Assembly (NCBI GenBank): GCA_031291235.1
Contig: JARLJL010000020.1
Location: 62,001 to 126,000, forward strand
Length of the DNA stretch: 64,000 nt
Origin: Sulfuriferula sp.
Lineage (GTDB): Bacteria; Pseudomonadota; Gammaproteobacteria; Burkholderiales; Sulfuriferulaceae
Reading direction: 5' to 3'
Shown here: positions 35,649 to 55,344 of the stretch, piece after piece
Numbering within the stretch: the stretch's first letter is position 1
Layout: each line of letters begins with the position of its first letter
The notes under the pieces: generated by a model
The model's database searches: none
What the model was told of the DNA's origin: nothing
The model's input: only the letters and a program-made list of their open reading frames with translations
Program-made: the position numbers and the translations under genes

Positions 35649-36383
35649 TTAATATTTGTATCCCTTGTGCAGAGCGACAACGCCGCCGCTGAGATTGTAG
35701 TAGGTTACCTTGGCAAATCCGGCTTCGCTCATCATGGTCTTGAGCGTTTCCTGATCGGGATGCATGCGGATGGATTCGGCAAGGTATTGGTAGCTGTCGG
35801 CATCCTTGGCGATCAGTTTGCCCATGACCGGCAACAATTTGAACGAGTATGCATCGTAAACCGGCGCCAGCGGTTTCCAGATTTTGGAGAACTCCAGTAC
35901 CAGCAGGCGTCCGCCCGGGCGCAGCACGCGATACATGTCGCGCAGCGCAGCATCCTTGTGGGTCATGTTGCGCAGGCCGAAAGCGACGCTGACGCAATCG
36001 AAATAATTGTCGGGAAAGGGCAGTTTCTCGCCGTCGCACTGGGCAACGGGTATGGCCTGGCCTTCGTCGAGCATGCGGTCGCGGCCTACGCTGAGCATGG
36101 AGCTATTGATGTCGGTCAGCCAGACCTGGCCAGTCGGGCCGACTTTTTTCAGGAATAAACGGGTCAGATCTGCGGTGCCGCCGGCAACATCCAGTACTCG
36201 ATTGCCGGGCCGAACGCCGGAGGTTTCTATGGTGAAGCGTTTCCACAAGCGATGCAGGCCCATGGACATGAGATCGTTCATCACGTCGTAACGCTGGGCG
36301 ACCGAATGGAATACTTCGGCGACTTTACCGGCTTTTTCCGATTCGGCTACGGTTTTGAAACCAAAGTGTGTACTGTTATCCAT
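35649..36383 (-). CDS. ubiE: Ubiquinone/menaquinone C-methyltransferase UbiE
   Basis: SAM-dependent C-methyltransferase in ubiquinone synthesis. The 244-residue product starts [12 protein letters not shown] at 36383 and has the UbiE signature [18 protein letters not shown], the SAM motif [27 protein letters not shown] and the C-terminal [18 protein letters not shown] frame reaching 36461 would add 26 residues not seen in the family. It is the first gene of the ubiE-ubiJ-ubiB operon. The SRP RNA gene lies upstream on the same strand. Confidence 0.95.
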   Translation of the reverse strand: MDNSTHFGFKTVAESEKAGKVAEVFHSVAQRYDVMNDLMSMGLHRLWKRFTIETSGVRPGNRVLDVAGGTADLTRLFLKKVGPTGQVWLTDINSSMLSVGRDRMLDEGQAIPVAQCDGEKLPFPDNYFDCVSVAFGLRNMTHKDAALRDMYRVLRPGGRLLVLEFSKIWKPLAPVYDAYSFKLLPVMGKLIAKDADSYQYLAESIRMHPDQETLKTMMSEAGFAKVTYYNLSGGVVALHKGYKY

Positions 36384-36465
36384 GAGAGGGCAGTTCAAGT
36401 GAGAATAACGTGAATCATAACCGAGACCGCGCAGAAATAAAAACTTTGGTCTGGTATTCAAGGAG

Positions 36466-36563
36466 TGGCGAGCCTAACCCCCGGCACTTGCAGTAAACGG
36501 CTGTGGCTGCTTCCTTCCGGACCTGACCAGGTTCACCGCCTTGCAATGCGGGGAGACCCGCCA
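36466..36563 (-). ncRNA. ffs: Signal recognition particle RNA, small bacterial type
   Basis: The 4.5S-type RNA that binds Ffh. On the minus strand it contains the highly conserved apical domain GGTCAGGTCCGGAAGGAAGC near 36512-36532. The flanking arms pair as expected: GGCG with CGCC at the ends, CCCCG with CGGGG, and TTGCA with TGCAA. The boundaries are estimated from the outer pairing and the promoter upstream. There is no T-run directly after the 3' end that I can point to. Confidence 0.92.
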
Positions 36564-36569
36564 GCAGTT

Positions 36570-36597
36570 ATTCTACGCTAGTCACGAAGGCTGGCAA
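36570..36597 (-). promoter_or_regulatory. Promoter of ffs
   Basis: On the minus strand TTGCCA (36592-36597) and TAGAAT (36570-36575) are separated by 16 bases. The expected start is six to eight bases downstream, which matches the 5' end of the SRP RNA. Both boxes are five of six to consensus. Confidence 0.6.
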
Positions 36598-36636
36598 AGC
36601 GGTATAGTGCACTATTTACGATAGTGGCGAGTGAAA

Positions 36637-37170
36637 ATGAAGATTTTATGGCGGTCAGCCCTGATGCTGTGCTTGAGTTTGCCCGTGTTGAGCCATGCCG
36701 ATGGCGTGAACATATTTGACGATACTGGGCAGATCAATAACGAGAATGTGGCCGATGATGACAAGCCGTGGCATGAGCTGCAGGCGCATATCCCGGCGTA
36801 TCCCAAGGATGAAAATCTGGTGCCGTTTTATGTGAGCGCCGTTGCCAACAATACGTATGCGATTGACAAGTCCACGCTGGATGTAGGCAAGGACGGCGTG
36901 GTGCGCTATGTGCTGGTGATAAAGACCAAAGGCGGCGCGAAGAATGTCAGTTTCGAAGGCATACGTTGCGAGACGCGCGAGCGCAGGATATATGCAATCG
37001 GCCGCGACGACGGCGGCTGGGATCGCTCGCACGAAAATCGCTGGCAGGCGATTTCCGGGGAGTCTTCGCTGTCGTATCATCGCGCGCTTGCGGACGATTA
37101 TTTTTGTCCGGACGGAGTGATTGTGTGGAATCCGGCTCAGGCTTTGCAGAATATCAAGGCGGGACGATAG
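36637..37170 (+). CDS. CNP1-like family exported protein
   Basis: Secreted protein of unknown function, 177 residues. A signal peptide is clear (MKILWRSALMLCLSLPVLSHADG). The mature part holds FYVSAVANNTYAIDKSTLDV, VRYVLVIKTKGGAKNVSFEG and RCETRERRIYAIGR, the pattern of the CNP1-like family found mainly in betaproteobacteria. Three conserved-looking cysteines remain in the export form. The ATG at 36637 was chosen; a GTG at 36631 adds two residues. It sits alone between ffs and pyrG. Confidence 0.75.
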   Translation: MKILWRSALMLCLSLPVLSHADGVNIFDDTGQINNENVADDDKPWHELQAHIPAYPKDENLVPFYVSAVANNTYAIDKSTLDVGKDGVVRYVLVIKTKGGAKNVSFEGIRCETRERRIYAIGRDDGGWDRSHENRWQAISGESSLSYHRALADDYFCPDGVIVWNPAQALQNIKAGR

Positions 37171-37219
37171 TCGAGCGGTTAAATTTTATGCCCGGTAATT
37201 GTGGCTGCGCGCGGTTTAG

Positions 37220-39723
<2,504 letters not shown>

Positions 39724-39765
39724 TCCGCCATTGACCGGATTAACAGATAAATTGAGAGGAAATAA

Positions 39766-41049
<1,284 letters not shown>

Positions 41050-41071
41050 CCTGTTTGCCGGCTAAAGCGCG

Positions 41072-41416
41072 ATGCGTAGTCTGACAGGCATATTATTAGG
41101 CTTGTTACTGTTGCTGCAGTATCCGCTTTGGCTGGGTAAAGGCAGCTGGCTCAAGGTGTGGGATACGCAGCAGCAGGTCGTGGCGCAGCAGCAGGTCAAT
41201 GCCAGGCTGACCACGCGCAATGCGGCAATGGACGCTGAAGTGCGCGATCTGAAACAAGGGTTGGGTGCAATTGAAGAACGTGCCCGTTCCGAACTCGGTA
41301 TGGTGCGTAAAAACGAAGTGTTCTTTCAGGTACTGGATGCGCCGCCGCCGACGGCTACCGCACCGCCTGCAATTCCTACCGCAGAGTCTATTGATAGTCA
41401 TGGAATGCCAAGATGA
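41072..41416 (+). CDS. ftsB: Cell division protein FtsB
   Basis: Small bitopic septum protein that forms the FtsQLB complex activating FtsWI. The 114-residue product has a membrane helix at about 3-20 ([20 protein letters not shown]), a coiled coil at about 27-65 and the family block [21 protein letters not shown] low-complexity Pro/Thr/Ala tail follows. Its position after eno is the usual one. The stop overlaps the next gene by four bases, so the two division proteins are coupled. Confidence 0.92.
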   Translation: MRSLTGILLGLLLLLQYPLWLGKGSWLKVWDTQQQVVAQQQVNARLTTRNAAMDAEVRDLKQGLGAIEERARSELGMVRKNEVFFQVLDAPPPTATAPPAIPTAESIDSHGMPR

Positions 41417-42546
41417 ATTCATTGCAACTCAGCCTGATTGTCCTTGCCGTCGTGGTGATCGGCATTATTCTGCTGTATAACTGGTTTCAGGAACGCAAAT
41501 ATCGCAAACAATCGATTGCCCTGTTCGGACAGCAGGAGGATGTGCTATTGCAGCCTGCCGAGCAAGCGCCGGTTATCCCGCAAGCGACCAGCGAAAGGAT
41601 CGAACCGGTTGTCGGCGCCCGCGAATCCGATGTCGTGAGTCGGCCTGCAGCACCGGTGAAACCGGACGTGCAGGCGTATTCTCCGCAGATGGAAGCTGAA
41701 ACGGAGCCGGCTAGCGAATTGCCGCTACCGCCAGTCGACCCTTTGCTGGAATACGTTATTAGCATACAGGTAGTCGATGCCATCCCCAGCCCTGCGTTTG
41801 CTACATTGATCGATACCCAGCGCGATACCGGCAAGCCGGTACGCTGGTGGGGTTATGCCGATAATCTGGATAGCTGGGTAGAAATCAGCCCATGGCGCGA
41901 TCAGGCGTTTACCGATGTGGCCATTGTGGTTCAGCTTGCCGATCGTACCGGGCCTGTTACTGAGAGTCAGCTGTTCAATCTGAGTCATGAGGCACAGCAA
42001 TTAGCCAACCGATTTAACGGCATAGCCAGCTGGAGCGACATACCGCCGGTATTGGTCAAGGCCGCGAAACTGGATCAGTTTTGCGTTGAAGTGGACGTGC
42101 TGATAGGCTTGAATGTGGTGAGTGACGACGGCGCAACCTTCAGCGGGGAAAAAATTGCCGAACTGGCGCTGGCGGCTGGCTTGACGCTGGATAATGCCGG
42201 CGTATATCAACGTCGCAGCGATCGCGGAGAGGTGACTTATGCGCTGTGTAATCATGAGGATACGCCATTTTCTGCGGATGCGATGAATAACGTGAAGACG
42301 CATGGTATTACGTTGCTGTTTGAAGTGCCTCGCGTGGAAAACGGGTTGGCTGCTTTCGCCGAAATGGCGCAATTCGGTCAGCAATTGGCAAATGCGCTGG
42401 GCGGGAAATTGGTGGACGATAATATTCGTCCCTTGTCCCCCGCCGGGATTGAAAAAATTCAGACCCAATTGGTGCATATTTATCAAATTATGGAAGCACA
42501 CGAAATACCTGCCGGTAGTCGGCGTGCTTTACGTCTGTTTAATTAG
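41413..42546 (+). CDS. zipA: ZipA-like FtsZ-binding division protein
   Basis: Membrane-anchored protein of 377 residues with a single N-terminal helix ([19 protein letters not shown]), a Pro/Ala/Glu-rich linker at about 40-105 and a C-terminal globular domain that resembles the FtsZ-binding part of ZipA ([34 protein letters not shown]). It is longer in its middle part than enterobacterial ZipA, including an extra segment near 105-230. It lies between ftsB and ligA, as zipA does next to ligA in E. coli. The sequence relation to ZipA is modest, so the symbol rests on fold and context. Confidence 0.8.
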   Translation: MNSLQLSLIVLAVVVIGIILLYNWFQERKYRKQSIALFGQQEDVLLQPAEQAPVIPQATSERIEPVVGARESDVVSRPAAPVKPDVQAYSPQMEAETEPASELPLPPVDPLLEYVISIQVVDAIPSPAFATLIDTQRDTGKPVRWWGYADNLDSWVEISPWRDQAFTDVAIVVQLADRTGPVTESQLFNLSHEAQQLANRFNGIASWSDIPPVLVKAAKLDQFCVEVDVLIGLNVVSDDGATFSGEKIAELALAAGLTLDNAGVYQRRSDRGEVTYALCNHEDTPFSADAMNNVKTHGITLLFEVPRVENGLAAFAEMAQFGQQLANALGGKLVDDNIRPLSPAGIEKIQTQLVHIYQIMEAHEIPAGSRRALRLFN

Positions 42547-45456
<2,910 letters not shown>

Positions 45457-45460
<4 letters not shown>

Positions 45461-48030
45461 ATGTTCAGTATGCGTAACAAATCGGTTTCGAGTTGCAGCC
45501 GCGACTGCGGCTGGTTGAGTTCGCTACCTTCTATCATGAAGGTGTCCTCTGCGCGTTCGCCTAGGGTACTGATTTTCGCACAGCATAAATTGATATTGTG
45601 CTGATACAGTACCTGAGCGATGGCAGACAGTAGTCCAGGCCTGTCGCCGGCGGTCAGGTTGAGTGTATAGAGTTTGCCGCGTTCATCCGGGCGCAAATTG
45701 ACTTCGGCATTGATGGGGAAGTGTTTGAGGTGGCGGCTGACGCGTCCGCGCGTCACCGTTTTAAGCATGACATGTGAATTCAGCAATTTTGCCAGTTCGT
45801 GTTCGATATAGCTCAGAAAGTCGCGATAAGCGACTGTGCGCTGATTCTTGTCGAGTATGAGGAAACTGTCGAGAGCGTATCCGTTGTGGGTGGTGTGGAC
45901 CTTTGCATCGGCGATCGTGTAGTTGATGGCCTCGAAGAATGCGCATATCTGTGCAAACAGACTGGCTTCATCCGGTGCGTAAATCATCACTTGCACACCT
46001 TCGCCTATGGGACTCAGGCGCGCCCGGACTACAGCGGTAGAGGTGCTTGCACGATGCCACAGATGGCGCGTGTGCCAGGCGATTTCCTGCGCTTCATGGC
46101 GCAGGAAATAACTGTCGGCCAGGTTGTGCCAGAGGGCATCCTCCGTGTGCGGGGAGAGGCCGTATAACCGTAGCAGGCGCGAGGCCTCGGTTTTGACCTT
46201 GTCGATCCCGCTATGCAGGGATGTGTCGCCGCTGAGCCGGCTGCGGCTGGCATAAAACAGGTCTTCCAGCAGTTTCGCTTTCCAGGCATTCCATACCGTC
46301 GGGCTGGTGCCGCGTATATCACAGGTGGTGAGCAGATACAGCGCAGTCAGATGACGTTCGTCGGGAATGCGTTGGGTAAAACGTGCAATCACATCGGGAT
46401 CAGATAAGTCCTGTTTTTGGGCGGTTGAGGAAAAAACCAGATGTTCGCCGACCAGCCAAACGACTAGCTCGGCATCGGCCCGTGACAATTCGTGCTGCTT
46501 GCAGAAGCGACGCGCGTCCGCCATGCCCAGCGTGGAATGGTCGCCGCCGCGCCCTTTGGCGATATCGTGAAACAATGCCGCTATATACAATAATTCAGGT
46601 CGGGCAAAGCCGCTGATCAGGCGGCTGGCAAGCGGGTGTTCGTGAGACAGTTCGGGTATGGTCAGGCGGCGCAGGTTGCGCAACACCGTCAGCATGTGTT
46701 CGTCTACGGTGTAGATATGGTAAAGATCGTGCTGCATTTGACCGACTATGCGCCCGAATGCAGGGATGTAGCGACCCAGTATGCCGTAGTGATTCATGTT
46801 GCGCAGGGTTCTGGTAACGCGTTGCGGCGTGCGTAATATTTGCATGAACTGGGCGTGGTTGACCGGATCGCGTCTGAAATCGGCATCGATACGCCGCCGT
46901 GCCCGCCAGAGTGCGCGCAAAGTGGACGCGCTCATGCCGGTCAGCTCGGGATGTTGCTGCAGCAGGATAAAGCTTTCGAAGATAGCGCTGGGCTGGCGTT
47001 CAAATAAGCTGTCGTCCATAACTTTGAGCAAATTGTCGCGAATCTGGAAACGCGGATTGAGCGAAATGATAGGCAGCTGATTGTTGCCGAAAATGCGCGC
47101 GCGCAGACTGGGTAACAGGATATCGCGCATTTGCGCCACGATCTTGACGCTGCGGTAGTAACGCTGCATCAGTATTTCACTGGAACGGCGCGTACTTGTG
47201 GCCCGGATTTGATACTGTTCGGCTAGGCTTTGTTGGTAATCGAATAACAGACGGTCTTCCCTGCGTCCGGCAAGATAATGCAGGCGCGTCCTGAGATCGA
47301 ACAGAAAATGTTCCAGTTTCTGTATCTGGCGCGATTCGTCCGGGTTGAGCAATCCCGCAACGACCAGGTCGTGCCAGCTTGCGCCTATGCCGGCCGCCTG
47401 CGTCAGCCAGCGCAAATTATGCAGGTCGCGCAATCCGCCCGGGCTTTCCTTGAGATTGGGTTCCAGTTGGTAAGCGCTATCGTTAAAGCGGGCATGCCGC
47501 TGATCCTGCTCCAGTAGTTTGCCTTCAAAGAAAGTGCGCGGATCGAGTTGCTGGGTAAAGCGTTGCCGGAAGGACTGGTACAGCGGCTGATTGCCGGTAA
47601 GAAAACGCGATTCCAGCAGGTTGGTGCCGATCGTGATGTCGCGTTCCGCTTCTATCAGACATTCGTCCAGCGTGCGTACGCTGGGACCGACTTCCAGACC
47701 GATATCCCAGAATAAGCCGACTAGCCGTTCTATCGCAGACTGTTCGTCGGGCAATGCCGGATGCGCCAATAAAATCAGCAGGTCGACATCCGAATAGGGA
47801 AATAGCTCGCCGCGTCCATATCCGCCTACAGCAACCAGAGCGGCGCTGGCAGGCAGGTCGAGTGAGGTCCATAATTCCTGCAGTACGCTATCGACGAGCA
47901 GCTTGTTACGGGATAACAGGGAGCGAATCGATGTGCCGGCCAGAAAGGCTTGTTTGATGGCGCCGCGACCATTGCGTAATCGCGTGCGCCACTCGTCGGT
48001 GCGAATGGCAGGCGCAATAGTCGTGTTCAT
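45457..48030 (-). CDS. glnD: PII uridylyltransferase/uridylyl-removing enzyme GlnD
   Basis: Nitrogen-status sensor that uridylylates and deuridylylates PII proteins in response to glutamine. The 857-residue product has the nucleotidyltransferase site [18 protein letters not shown] near 88-105, an HD hydrolase domain with [17 protein letters not shown] near 490-506, and two C-terminal ACT domains (near 690-760 and 795-857, the latter with [15 protein letters not shown]). All domains appear complete. It follows map, sharing one base, so map-glnD is an operon, as in many proteobacteria. The 3' end overlaps that of galU. Confidence 0.96.
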
Positions 48031-48836
48031 TATTTTGCAGTCACAAAATCGGGTACGGGCGGGGTGCCGGCAGATACGGTAAGTACCTCAAATCCGCTGT
48101 CCGTGACCAGTACGGTATGCTCCCATTGTGCAGACAGGCTGCGATCCTTGGTAACGATGGTCCAGCCATCGCCGAGTTGACGGATGTCGCGACGGCCTGC
48201 GTTGATCATGGGTTCTATGGTGAATATCATGCCGGCTGCCAGTTTCAGGCCGGTACCGGCGCGACCGTAATGCAGCACCTGGGGTTCTTCATGGAATTTC
48301 TGGCCGATACCGTGTCCGCAGAATTCGCGTACGACGCTGTAACCATTCGATTCGGCAAATTTTTGTATGGTATGGCCGATATCGCCCAGCAGTGCGCCGG
48401 GGCGTACCATTTTAATGCCGTGCCACATGGCCTGATAGGTGATTTCGCACAGGCGTTTGGCATGCGGCGAGACTTCGCCGACGTAGAACATGCGGCTGCT
48501 GTCGCCATGCCAGCCGTCCTTGATGACAGTCACGTCGATATTGACGATGTCGCCGTTCTTGAGCGGCTTGTCGTTCGGCACGCCATGGCATATTTGCTGG
48601 TTGATGGAGGTGCAAATCGAACGCGGGTAAGGGGTATGGCCCGACGGAGCGTAATTCAGCGGGGCGGAAATGGCATGTTGTACGTTTACCGTATAATCGT
48701 CGCAAAGCTTGTCCAGTTCGGCCGTGGTGACGCCGACCTTGACGAACGGCGTAATATAATCCAGTAATTCGGCTGCGAGCCTGCCGGCAACGCGCATTTT
48801 TTCTATATCTGCTGGAGATTTGATACTGACTGACAT
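48030..48836 (-). CDS. map: Methionine aminopeptidase, type I
   Basis: Removes the N-terminal methionine from new proteins. The 268-residue product starts MSVSIKSPADIEKMRVAG at 48836. The metal ligands are in NIDVTVIKDGWHGDSSRMF (two Asp), GHGIGQKFHEEP (His), FTIEPMINAG (Glu) and WEHTVLVTDSG (Glu). A longer frame to 48932 adds residues not seen in the family. It is divergent from rpsP, and the gap between them carries the rpsP promoter. The next gene, glnD, begins on the last base. Confidence 0.95.
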   Translation of the reverse strand: MSVSIKSPADIEKMRVAGRLAAELLDYITPFVKVGVTTAELDKLCDDYTVNVQHAISAPLNYAPSGHTPYPRSICTSINQQICHGVPNDKPLKNGDIVNIDVTVIKDGWHGDSSRMFYVGEVSPHAKRLCEITYQAMWHGIKMVRPGALLGDIGHTIQKFAESNGYSVVREFCGHGIGQKFHEEPQVLHYGRAGTGLKLAAGMIFTIEPMINAGRRDIRQLGDGWTIVTKDRSLSAQWEHTVLVTDSGFEVLTVSAGTPPVPDFVTAK

Positions 48837-48933
48837 GACTGGCATATACGGGTAAAGATTGGATATCCAAGGATAAAGTAAGACAGGGGAATGGTCAATT
48901 TTGTTCGTTTTGCTGCGTAAAAGTAAAGGCAAC

Positions 48934-48962
48934 TTGTCAACAGCGCGGTTTCGTCCTATAAT
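48934..48962 (+). promoter_or_regulatory. Sigma70 promoter of the rpsP operon
   Basis: TTGTCA at 48934-48939 and a perfect TATAAT at 48957-48962 are separated by exactly 17 bases. The start would lie about 30 bases before the rpsP ATG. This is one of the best promoter matches in the window and fits a ribosomal-protein operon. Confidence 0.75.
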
Positions 48963-48998
48963 CGCGCTCTTTTTAATTCAATTGGTTAGGCACTCACG

Positions 48999-49253
48999 AT
49001 GGTTATAATTCGTCTTGCTCGTGGCGGCGCAAAAAACCGCCCGTTCTACAACGTAGTTGTTGCGGATTCGCGCAATCGTCGCGATGGTCGTTTTATTGAA
49101 CGCGTTGGCTTTTACAATCCTGTCGCCAAGGAAGGTTCCGAAGCCCTGCGTTTGAGCCTTGATCGCGTTACGCATTGGGTTTCCCAAGGTGCGCAATTAA
49201 GTGATGCAGTAGCTAGACTGGTCAAAAACGAAAGTGCCAAAGTCGCTGGATAA
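48999..49253 (+). CDS. rpsP: 30S ribosomal protein S16
   Basis: Small-subunit protein of 84 residues, needed for assembly of the 30S body. It starts [20 protein letters not shown] and has [19 protein letters not shown] and [20 protein letters not shown], the family blocks. It begins the conserved rpsP-rimM-trmD-rplS operon. The 3' end overlaps the proposed rimM start by 20 bases, so rimM translation is probably coupled. Confidence 0.97.
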   Translation: MVIIRLARGGAKNRPFYNVVVADSRNRRDGRFIERVGFYNPVAKEGSEALRLSLDRVTHWVSQGAQLSDAVARLVKNESAKVAG

Positions 49254-49743
49254 TCTGGTGGTGATGGGGCGGATTGCCGTCCCGTATGGTATCAAGGGCT
49301 GGATGAAAATCCAGACTTTCAGCGAGGCGATAGATACGCTTGCCGATTATGCCGAATGGTATGTCAAGCGTGACAATGAATGGCAAACCTATACGGTTGC
49401 CGATGTCAAAGTGCATAACAAAATGCTGGTTGCGGAATTGGTCGGCATCGCTGATCGAGATCAGGCACTGGCGTTAAAAGGCTGTGAAATTGCCGTCGCG
49501 CGCGAATCGCTGCCGGCTGCGCCTGAGGGCGAATATTACTGGTCCGATTTGGTCGGGTTGAATGTCGTCAACTTGCGCGGCGAACCGTTCGGCGTCATCG
49601 AACAGATACTGGAAGCCGGTGCGCACGATGTACTGGTCGTGCGCGGCGAGCGCGAGCATTTGATTCCGTTTGTCGGCCAGATTGTGCGAAACGTCGATCT
49701 GGCGGCGCGCACGGTTCAGGTTGATTGGGAGCTGGATTACTGA
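49234..49743 (+). CDS. rimM: Ribosome maturation factor RimM
   Basis: Assembly factor for the 30S head, binding S19. The 169-residue product has [20 protein letters not shown] in the N-terminal RimM domain and [16 protein letters not shown] with [15 protein letters not shown] in the C-terminal PRC-type domain. The start given is a GTG at 49234 inside rpsP. In-frame GTG at 49258 or ATG at 49264 would shorten the protein by eight to ten residues and keep the domain; no strong ribosome-binding site decides between them. Confidence 0.93.
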   Translation: MPKSLDNLVVMGRIAVPYGIKGWMKIQTFSEAIDTLADYAEWYVKRDNEWQTYTVADVKVHNKMLVAELVGIADRDQALALKGCEIAVARESLPAAPEGEYYWSDLVGLNVVNLRGEPFGVIEQILEAGAHDVLVVRGEREHLIPFVGQIVRNVDLAARTVQVDWELDY

Positions 49744-50513
49744 TGTCGTCCGTTCCGTTGCAAATCGATGTGGTGACGCTGTTCCCGCAAATGTTTGCTG
49801 CGATCACCGAATTCGGTATCAGCGGCCGCGCTTTTACGCGACAGTGTGCCGAACTGCGATTGTGGAATCCGCGCGATTTTACGACGGATAACTATCGCAC
49901 CATAGACGACAGGCCTTACGGCGGCGGCCCCGGCATGGTGATGTTGGCAGAGCCGCTGGATGCAGCGCTGGATGCAGCAGAAGCCAGACAGCGCGAGGCC
50001 GGTGTGGACAAGCCGCATCGGGTGTACCTGTCCCCTCAGGGACGCACGCTGGATCATGCGCTGGTGATGGAATTGGCAGCGCGTCCTGGTCTGATCTTGC
50101 TGGCCGGACGTTACGAAGGCGTTGATCAGCGTTTGCTGGATCAGCGCATAGATGAATATATCTCTATCGGCGATTATGTGTTGTCCGGTGGAGAGTTGGC
50201 AGCGATGGTAGTGATAGACGCCATTGTGCGGCAATTGCCCGGCGTGCTGGGCGATGCGGATTCTGCGGTGCAGGATTCGTTTGTAAACGGCTTGCTGGAT
50301 TATCCGCATTACACCCGTCCTGAAGTGTATCGGGGGGTAGCGGTACCGGCGGTGCTGATGGGCGGTAATCATGCCAACATTCAGCGCTGGCGGTTGCAGC
50401 AATCTTTATTGGCGACGCAGAGAAGTCGCCCGGATTTATTAGCCAAGCGTGGTATGGGCGCGGCAGAAATTGACTTGCTGGCCTCTGGCGAGCAGGAAAA
50501 TAAACCAGACTAG
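49743..50513 (+). CDS. trmD: tRNA (guanine37-N1)-methyltransferase TrmD
   Basis: Methylates G37 of tRNAs reading CNN-type and related codons and so prevents frameshifting. The 256-residue product has the SPOUT trefoil-knot blocks [24 protein letters not shown] and [16 protein letters not shown], and the [13 protein letters not shown] loop. The ATG shares one base with the rimM stop. The C-terminal domain ([15 protein letters not shown]) is complete. About 100 bases of leader precede rplS. Confidence 0.96.
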   Translation: MSSVPLQIDVVTLFPQMFAAITEFGISGRAFTRQCAELRLWNPRDFTTDNYRTIDDRPYGGGPGMVMLAEPLDAALDAAEARQREAGVDKPHRVYLSPQGRTLDHALVMELAARPGLILLAGRYEGVDQRLLDQRIDEYISIGDYVLSGGELAAMVVIDAIVRQLPGVLGDADSAVQDSFVNGLLDYPHYTRPEVYRGVAVPAVLMGGNHANIQRWRLQQSLLATQRSRPDLLAKRGMGAAEIDLLASGEQENKPD

Positions 50514-50611
50514 CTGTTTGCCGGTCTGGTAACAACAAACCCCGTACGTCAAGCGGCGGCTTGCTCCGTGTGGTAAGGTCCAAGACCTCAATTTTAGTTC
50601 AGGAGAACGCA

Positions 50612-50989
50612 ATGAATTTGATTCAACAACTGGAACAGGAAGAGATTGCCCGTCTGGGTAAAACCATCCCTGATTTTGCACCTGGCGATACCGTAATCGT
50701 TAGCGTGAAGGTTAAAGAAGGCACGCGTGAACGTTTGCAGGCCTACGAAGGCGTGGTGATTGCCAAGCGTAACCGTGGTCTGAATTCCGCATTTATCGTG
50801 CGTAAGATTTCTGCCGGCGAAGGCGTGGAGCGTACGTTCCAGACCTACTCGCCGCTGGTTGACAATATCGAAGTAAAACGTCGCGGCGATGTACGTCGTG
50901 CCAAGCTGTACTACTTGCGCGACCGTTCGGGTAAATCCGCACGTATTAAAGAAAAATTGCCGGCCAGAAAAGTTAAGGCAACTGCTTAA
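50612..50989 (+). CDS. rplS: 50S ribosomal protein L19
   Basis: Large-subunit protein of 125 residues at the 30S-50S interface. It starts [20 protein letters not shown] after a clear AGGAG site and has [40 protein letters not shown] and [20 protein letters not shown]. It closes the operon, followed after 20 bases by an intrinsic terminator. The 98-base leader has a small hairpin (CAAGC-ggcg-GCTTG at 50550-50563) of unknown meaning. Confidence 0.97.
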   Translation: MNLIQQLEQEEIARLGKTIPDFAPGDTVIVSVKVKEGTRERLQAYEGVVIAKRNRGLNSAFIVRKISAGEGVERTFQTYSPLVDNIEVKRRGDVRRAKLYYLRDRSGKSARIKEKLPARKVKATA

Positions 50990-51007
50990 GCTTTTACCGG
51001 CGCTGTT

Positions 51008-51039
51008 AAAAGGGCGGATCTGCGGATCCGCCCTTTTTT
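51008..51039. terminator. Bidirectional intrinsic terminator after rplS
   Basis: A nine-base stem GGGCGGATC/GATCCGCCC with TGCG loop (51012-51033) is preceded by A residues and followed by a T-run at 51034-51039. It stands between convergent rplS and holA and can serve both strands. Confidence 0.9.
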
Positions 51040-51063
51040 ATTGTGAGGCTGGTTTTCTTCGGT

Positions 51064-52074
51064 TTAGCGTTGCGGCAGTGCGACGGTCAGCGCCAGTTGC
51101 CTGAGCGCTGCCCAAGGGTCTTCATTAAGCAGCCCTTTGATCATGCGGTCTATGGCAGCGGCTTGTCTGAGGCTGGTGGTGAGCGTGTCGAGTCTGACGC
51201 GTTGCAACGCTTTCTCGACCAGCGCCTGCCGACTTTCCCATACGCCGACTTCGCGCATCAGCCGGGATGGCGCTATGCCGTTGTTCTGTGCGGTTTTCAG
51301 CCGGGTCAGGATGCGTAGTTCGCGGGTAATCGTCCACAGAATCAGGGTAGGGGCTTCACCTTCATTGCGCAAGCCTTCCAGCATGCGTATCAGCCGCGGC
51401 ACATCGCTGGCCAGCAAGGCATCGGCAAGCTTGAATACATCGTAGCGGGCCACGTCGAGTACGGCGTCGCGGACACTGGCAAAATCGAGCCGACCGGCGG
51501 GGAACAGCAGCGCGAGCTTGCGTATTTCCTGTTGGGCTGCGAGCAGGTTGCCTTCTACCTTTTGCGCCAGAAAGCGCAGGGTTTCGCTATCGGCCTGTTG
51601 TTGCTGTTGCGACAGGCGTTCCCCTATCCAGCGCGGCAGTTGTTCGTTGCTGACCGGATAAACCGCAATCATGACGCCGGCATCGTCCAGCGCGCCAAAC
51701 CATTTGGCAGAGGTGGTTTGACGATCGAGTTTGGGCAGCGTGATCAGGGTAACGGTGTCGGCAGGCAGATTTGCGCTGTAGCTTTGCAGCGCCTTGCCGC
51801 CGTCAGCGCCCGGCTTGCCGGACGGTATGCGTATATCGACGAGACGCCGATCGCTGAACAACGACAGGTTATCTCCTGCATTTAGCAGCGTTTGCCAGTT
51901 AAACCGCCCTTCGACCTGATATATTTCGCGTTCGGTATAGCCTTGCGCGCGTGCCGCATGGCGTATCTGGTCGGCGGCTTCGAGTACCAGTAACGGTTCA
52001 TCACCATAAATGCAGTAGAGCGGTTTCAGCCCTTTGGCAAGATGCGAAGCGAGCTGTTCCGGCTTGATGCGCAT
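51064..52074 (-). CDS. holA: DNA polymerase III delta subunit
   Basis: Clamp-loader subunit that opens the beta sliding clamp. The 336-residue product starts MRIKPEQLASHLAKGLKPLY and has the family blocks YCIYGDEPLLVLEAAD, RRLVDIRIPSGKPG and, in the collar part, EGEAPTLILWTITRELRIL. It follows lptE after five bases on the minus strand, part of the leuS-lptE-holA operon common to proteobacteria. All three domains seem present at normal length. Confidence 0.93.
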   Translation of the reverse strand: MRIKPEQLASHLAKGLKPLYCIYGDEPLLVLEAADQIRHAARAQGYTEREIYQVEGRFNWQTLLNAGDNLSLFSDRRLVDIRIPSGKPGADGGKALQSYSANLPADTVTLITLPKLDRQTTSAKWFGALDDAGVMIAVYPVSNEQLPRWIGERLSQQQQQADSETLRFLAQKVEGNLLAAQQEIRKLALLFPAGRLDFASVRDAVLDVARYDVFKLADALLASDVPRLIRMLEGLRNEGEAPTLILWTITRELRILTRLKTAQNNGIAPSRLMREVGVWESRQALVEKALQRVRLDTLTTSLRQAAAIDRMIKGLLNEDPWAALRQLALTVALPQR

Positions 52075-52079
52075 GGGGA

Positions 52080-52577
52080 TTAATGCAGTAACGCGATGCG
52101 GCGTAAAATCTGTTGCGCTGCATCGGTTTGCATATCGCGGTAATCCAGTTGTTCTTCATCGCCCTTGGCCAGTACCAGCGTGTCGTTGTAACTCATGTCG
52201 CGGCTCAGGATGATTTCGGCTGGGGTGAGTATCTCTTTGCCTTTGGGGTCGAGCAGACGGTATTTCACGCGGTACTGCAGCTGATATTCGCGCACACGAC
52301 CGGCGCCGGAAATCGACAGGATGATTTTGCTGTTAACCTCGGACATGATTTGTATGGTGCGTTCGGCAGTATCGGCAGATTTGGCCAGTCGGTCCTTGTG
52401 TCCTCCTGCTTTGATGATGCGTTGCAGGTTAATCACCAGCGGTGAGCCGGGATTGCCGTCAACATATAATGAGGTGAACGGGATATCGGCCTGACCGCGC
52501 AAGTGAAAACCGCATCCGCCGGTAAGTGCACTGACGAGTAGCATAAGTGCAAGCCAAAACTTCATAGGGATTTTCAT
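52080..52577 (-). CDS. lptE: LPS assembly lipoprotein LptE
   Basis: Outer-membrane lipoprotein that plugs LptD in LPS insertion. The 165-residue product has a signal peptide (KFWLALMLLVSALTGGCGF) ending at a cysteine, and then GFHLRGQADIPFTSLYVDG, the typical start of mature LptE. The residue pattern before the Cys (TGG) is a weak lipobox. ATG codons at positions 1 and 5 are both possible starts. It lies 31 bases after leuS. The polymer made at 6-27 kb would depend on this pathway to reach the surface if it is an O-antigen. Confidence 0.9.
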   Translation of the reverse strand: MKIPMKFWLALMLLVSALTGGCGFHLRGQADIPFTSLYVDGNPGSPLVINLQRIIKAGGHKDRLAKSADTAERTIQIMSEVNSKIILSISGAGRVREYQLQYRVKYRLLDPKGKEILTPAEIILSRDMSYNDTLVLAKGDEEQLDYRDMQTDAAQQILRRIALLH

Positions 52578-52608
52578 CTTGATTACCTGTTGAATTGGTT
52601 AAAAAATA

Positions 52609-55248
<2,640 letters not shown>

Positions 55249-55274
55249 TTATACCTTGCGAACATGCTTGCGCG

Positions 55275-55304
55275 TGGACAGCAGGGCAGCTTAAAAGTTA
55301 TACT
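55275..55304 (+). promoter_or_regulatory. Candidate promoter of the phosphoribulokinase gene
   Basis: TGGACA (55275-55280) and TATACT (55299-55304), each five of six to consensus, are separated by 18 bases. The start would fall about 30 bases before the ATG at 55345, which has a GGAG site. No CbbR-type operator was clearly recognised. Confidence 0.5.
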
Positions 55305-55344
55305 ACGGAAATAACTGATTTTTTTATACTTCAACGGAGTCCTC

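Noticed and set aside
50550-50563. Small hairpin in the rplS leader as an autoregulatory element
   Set aside because: A five-base stem is too weak to support a specific regulatory claim; it is only mentioned in the rplS entry.
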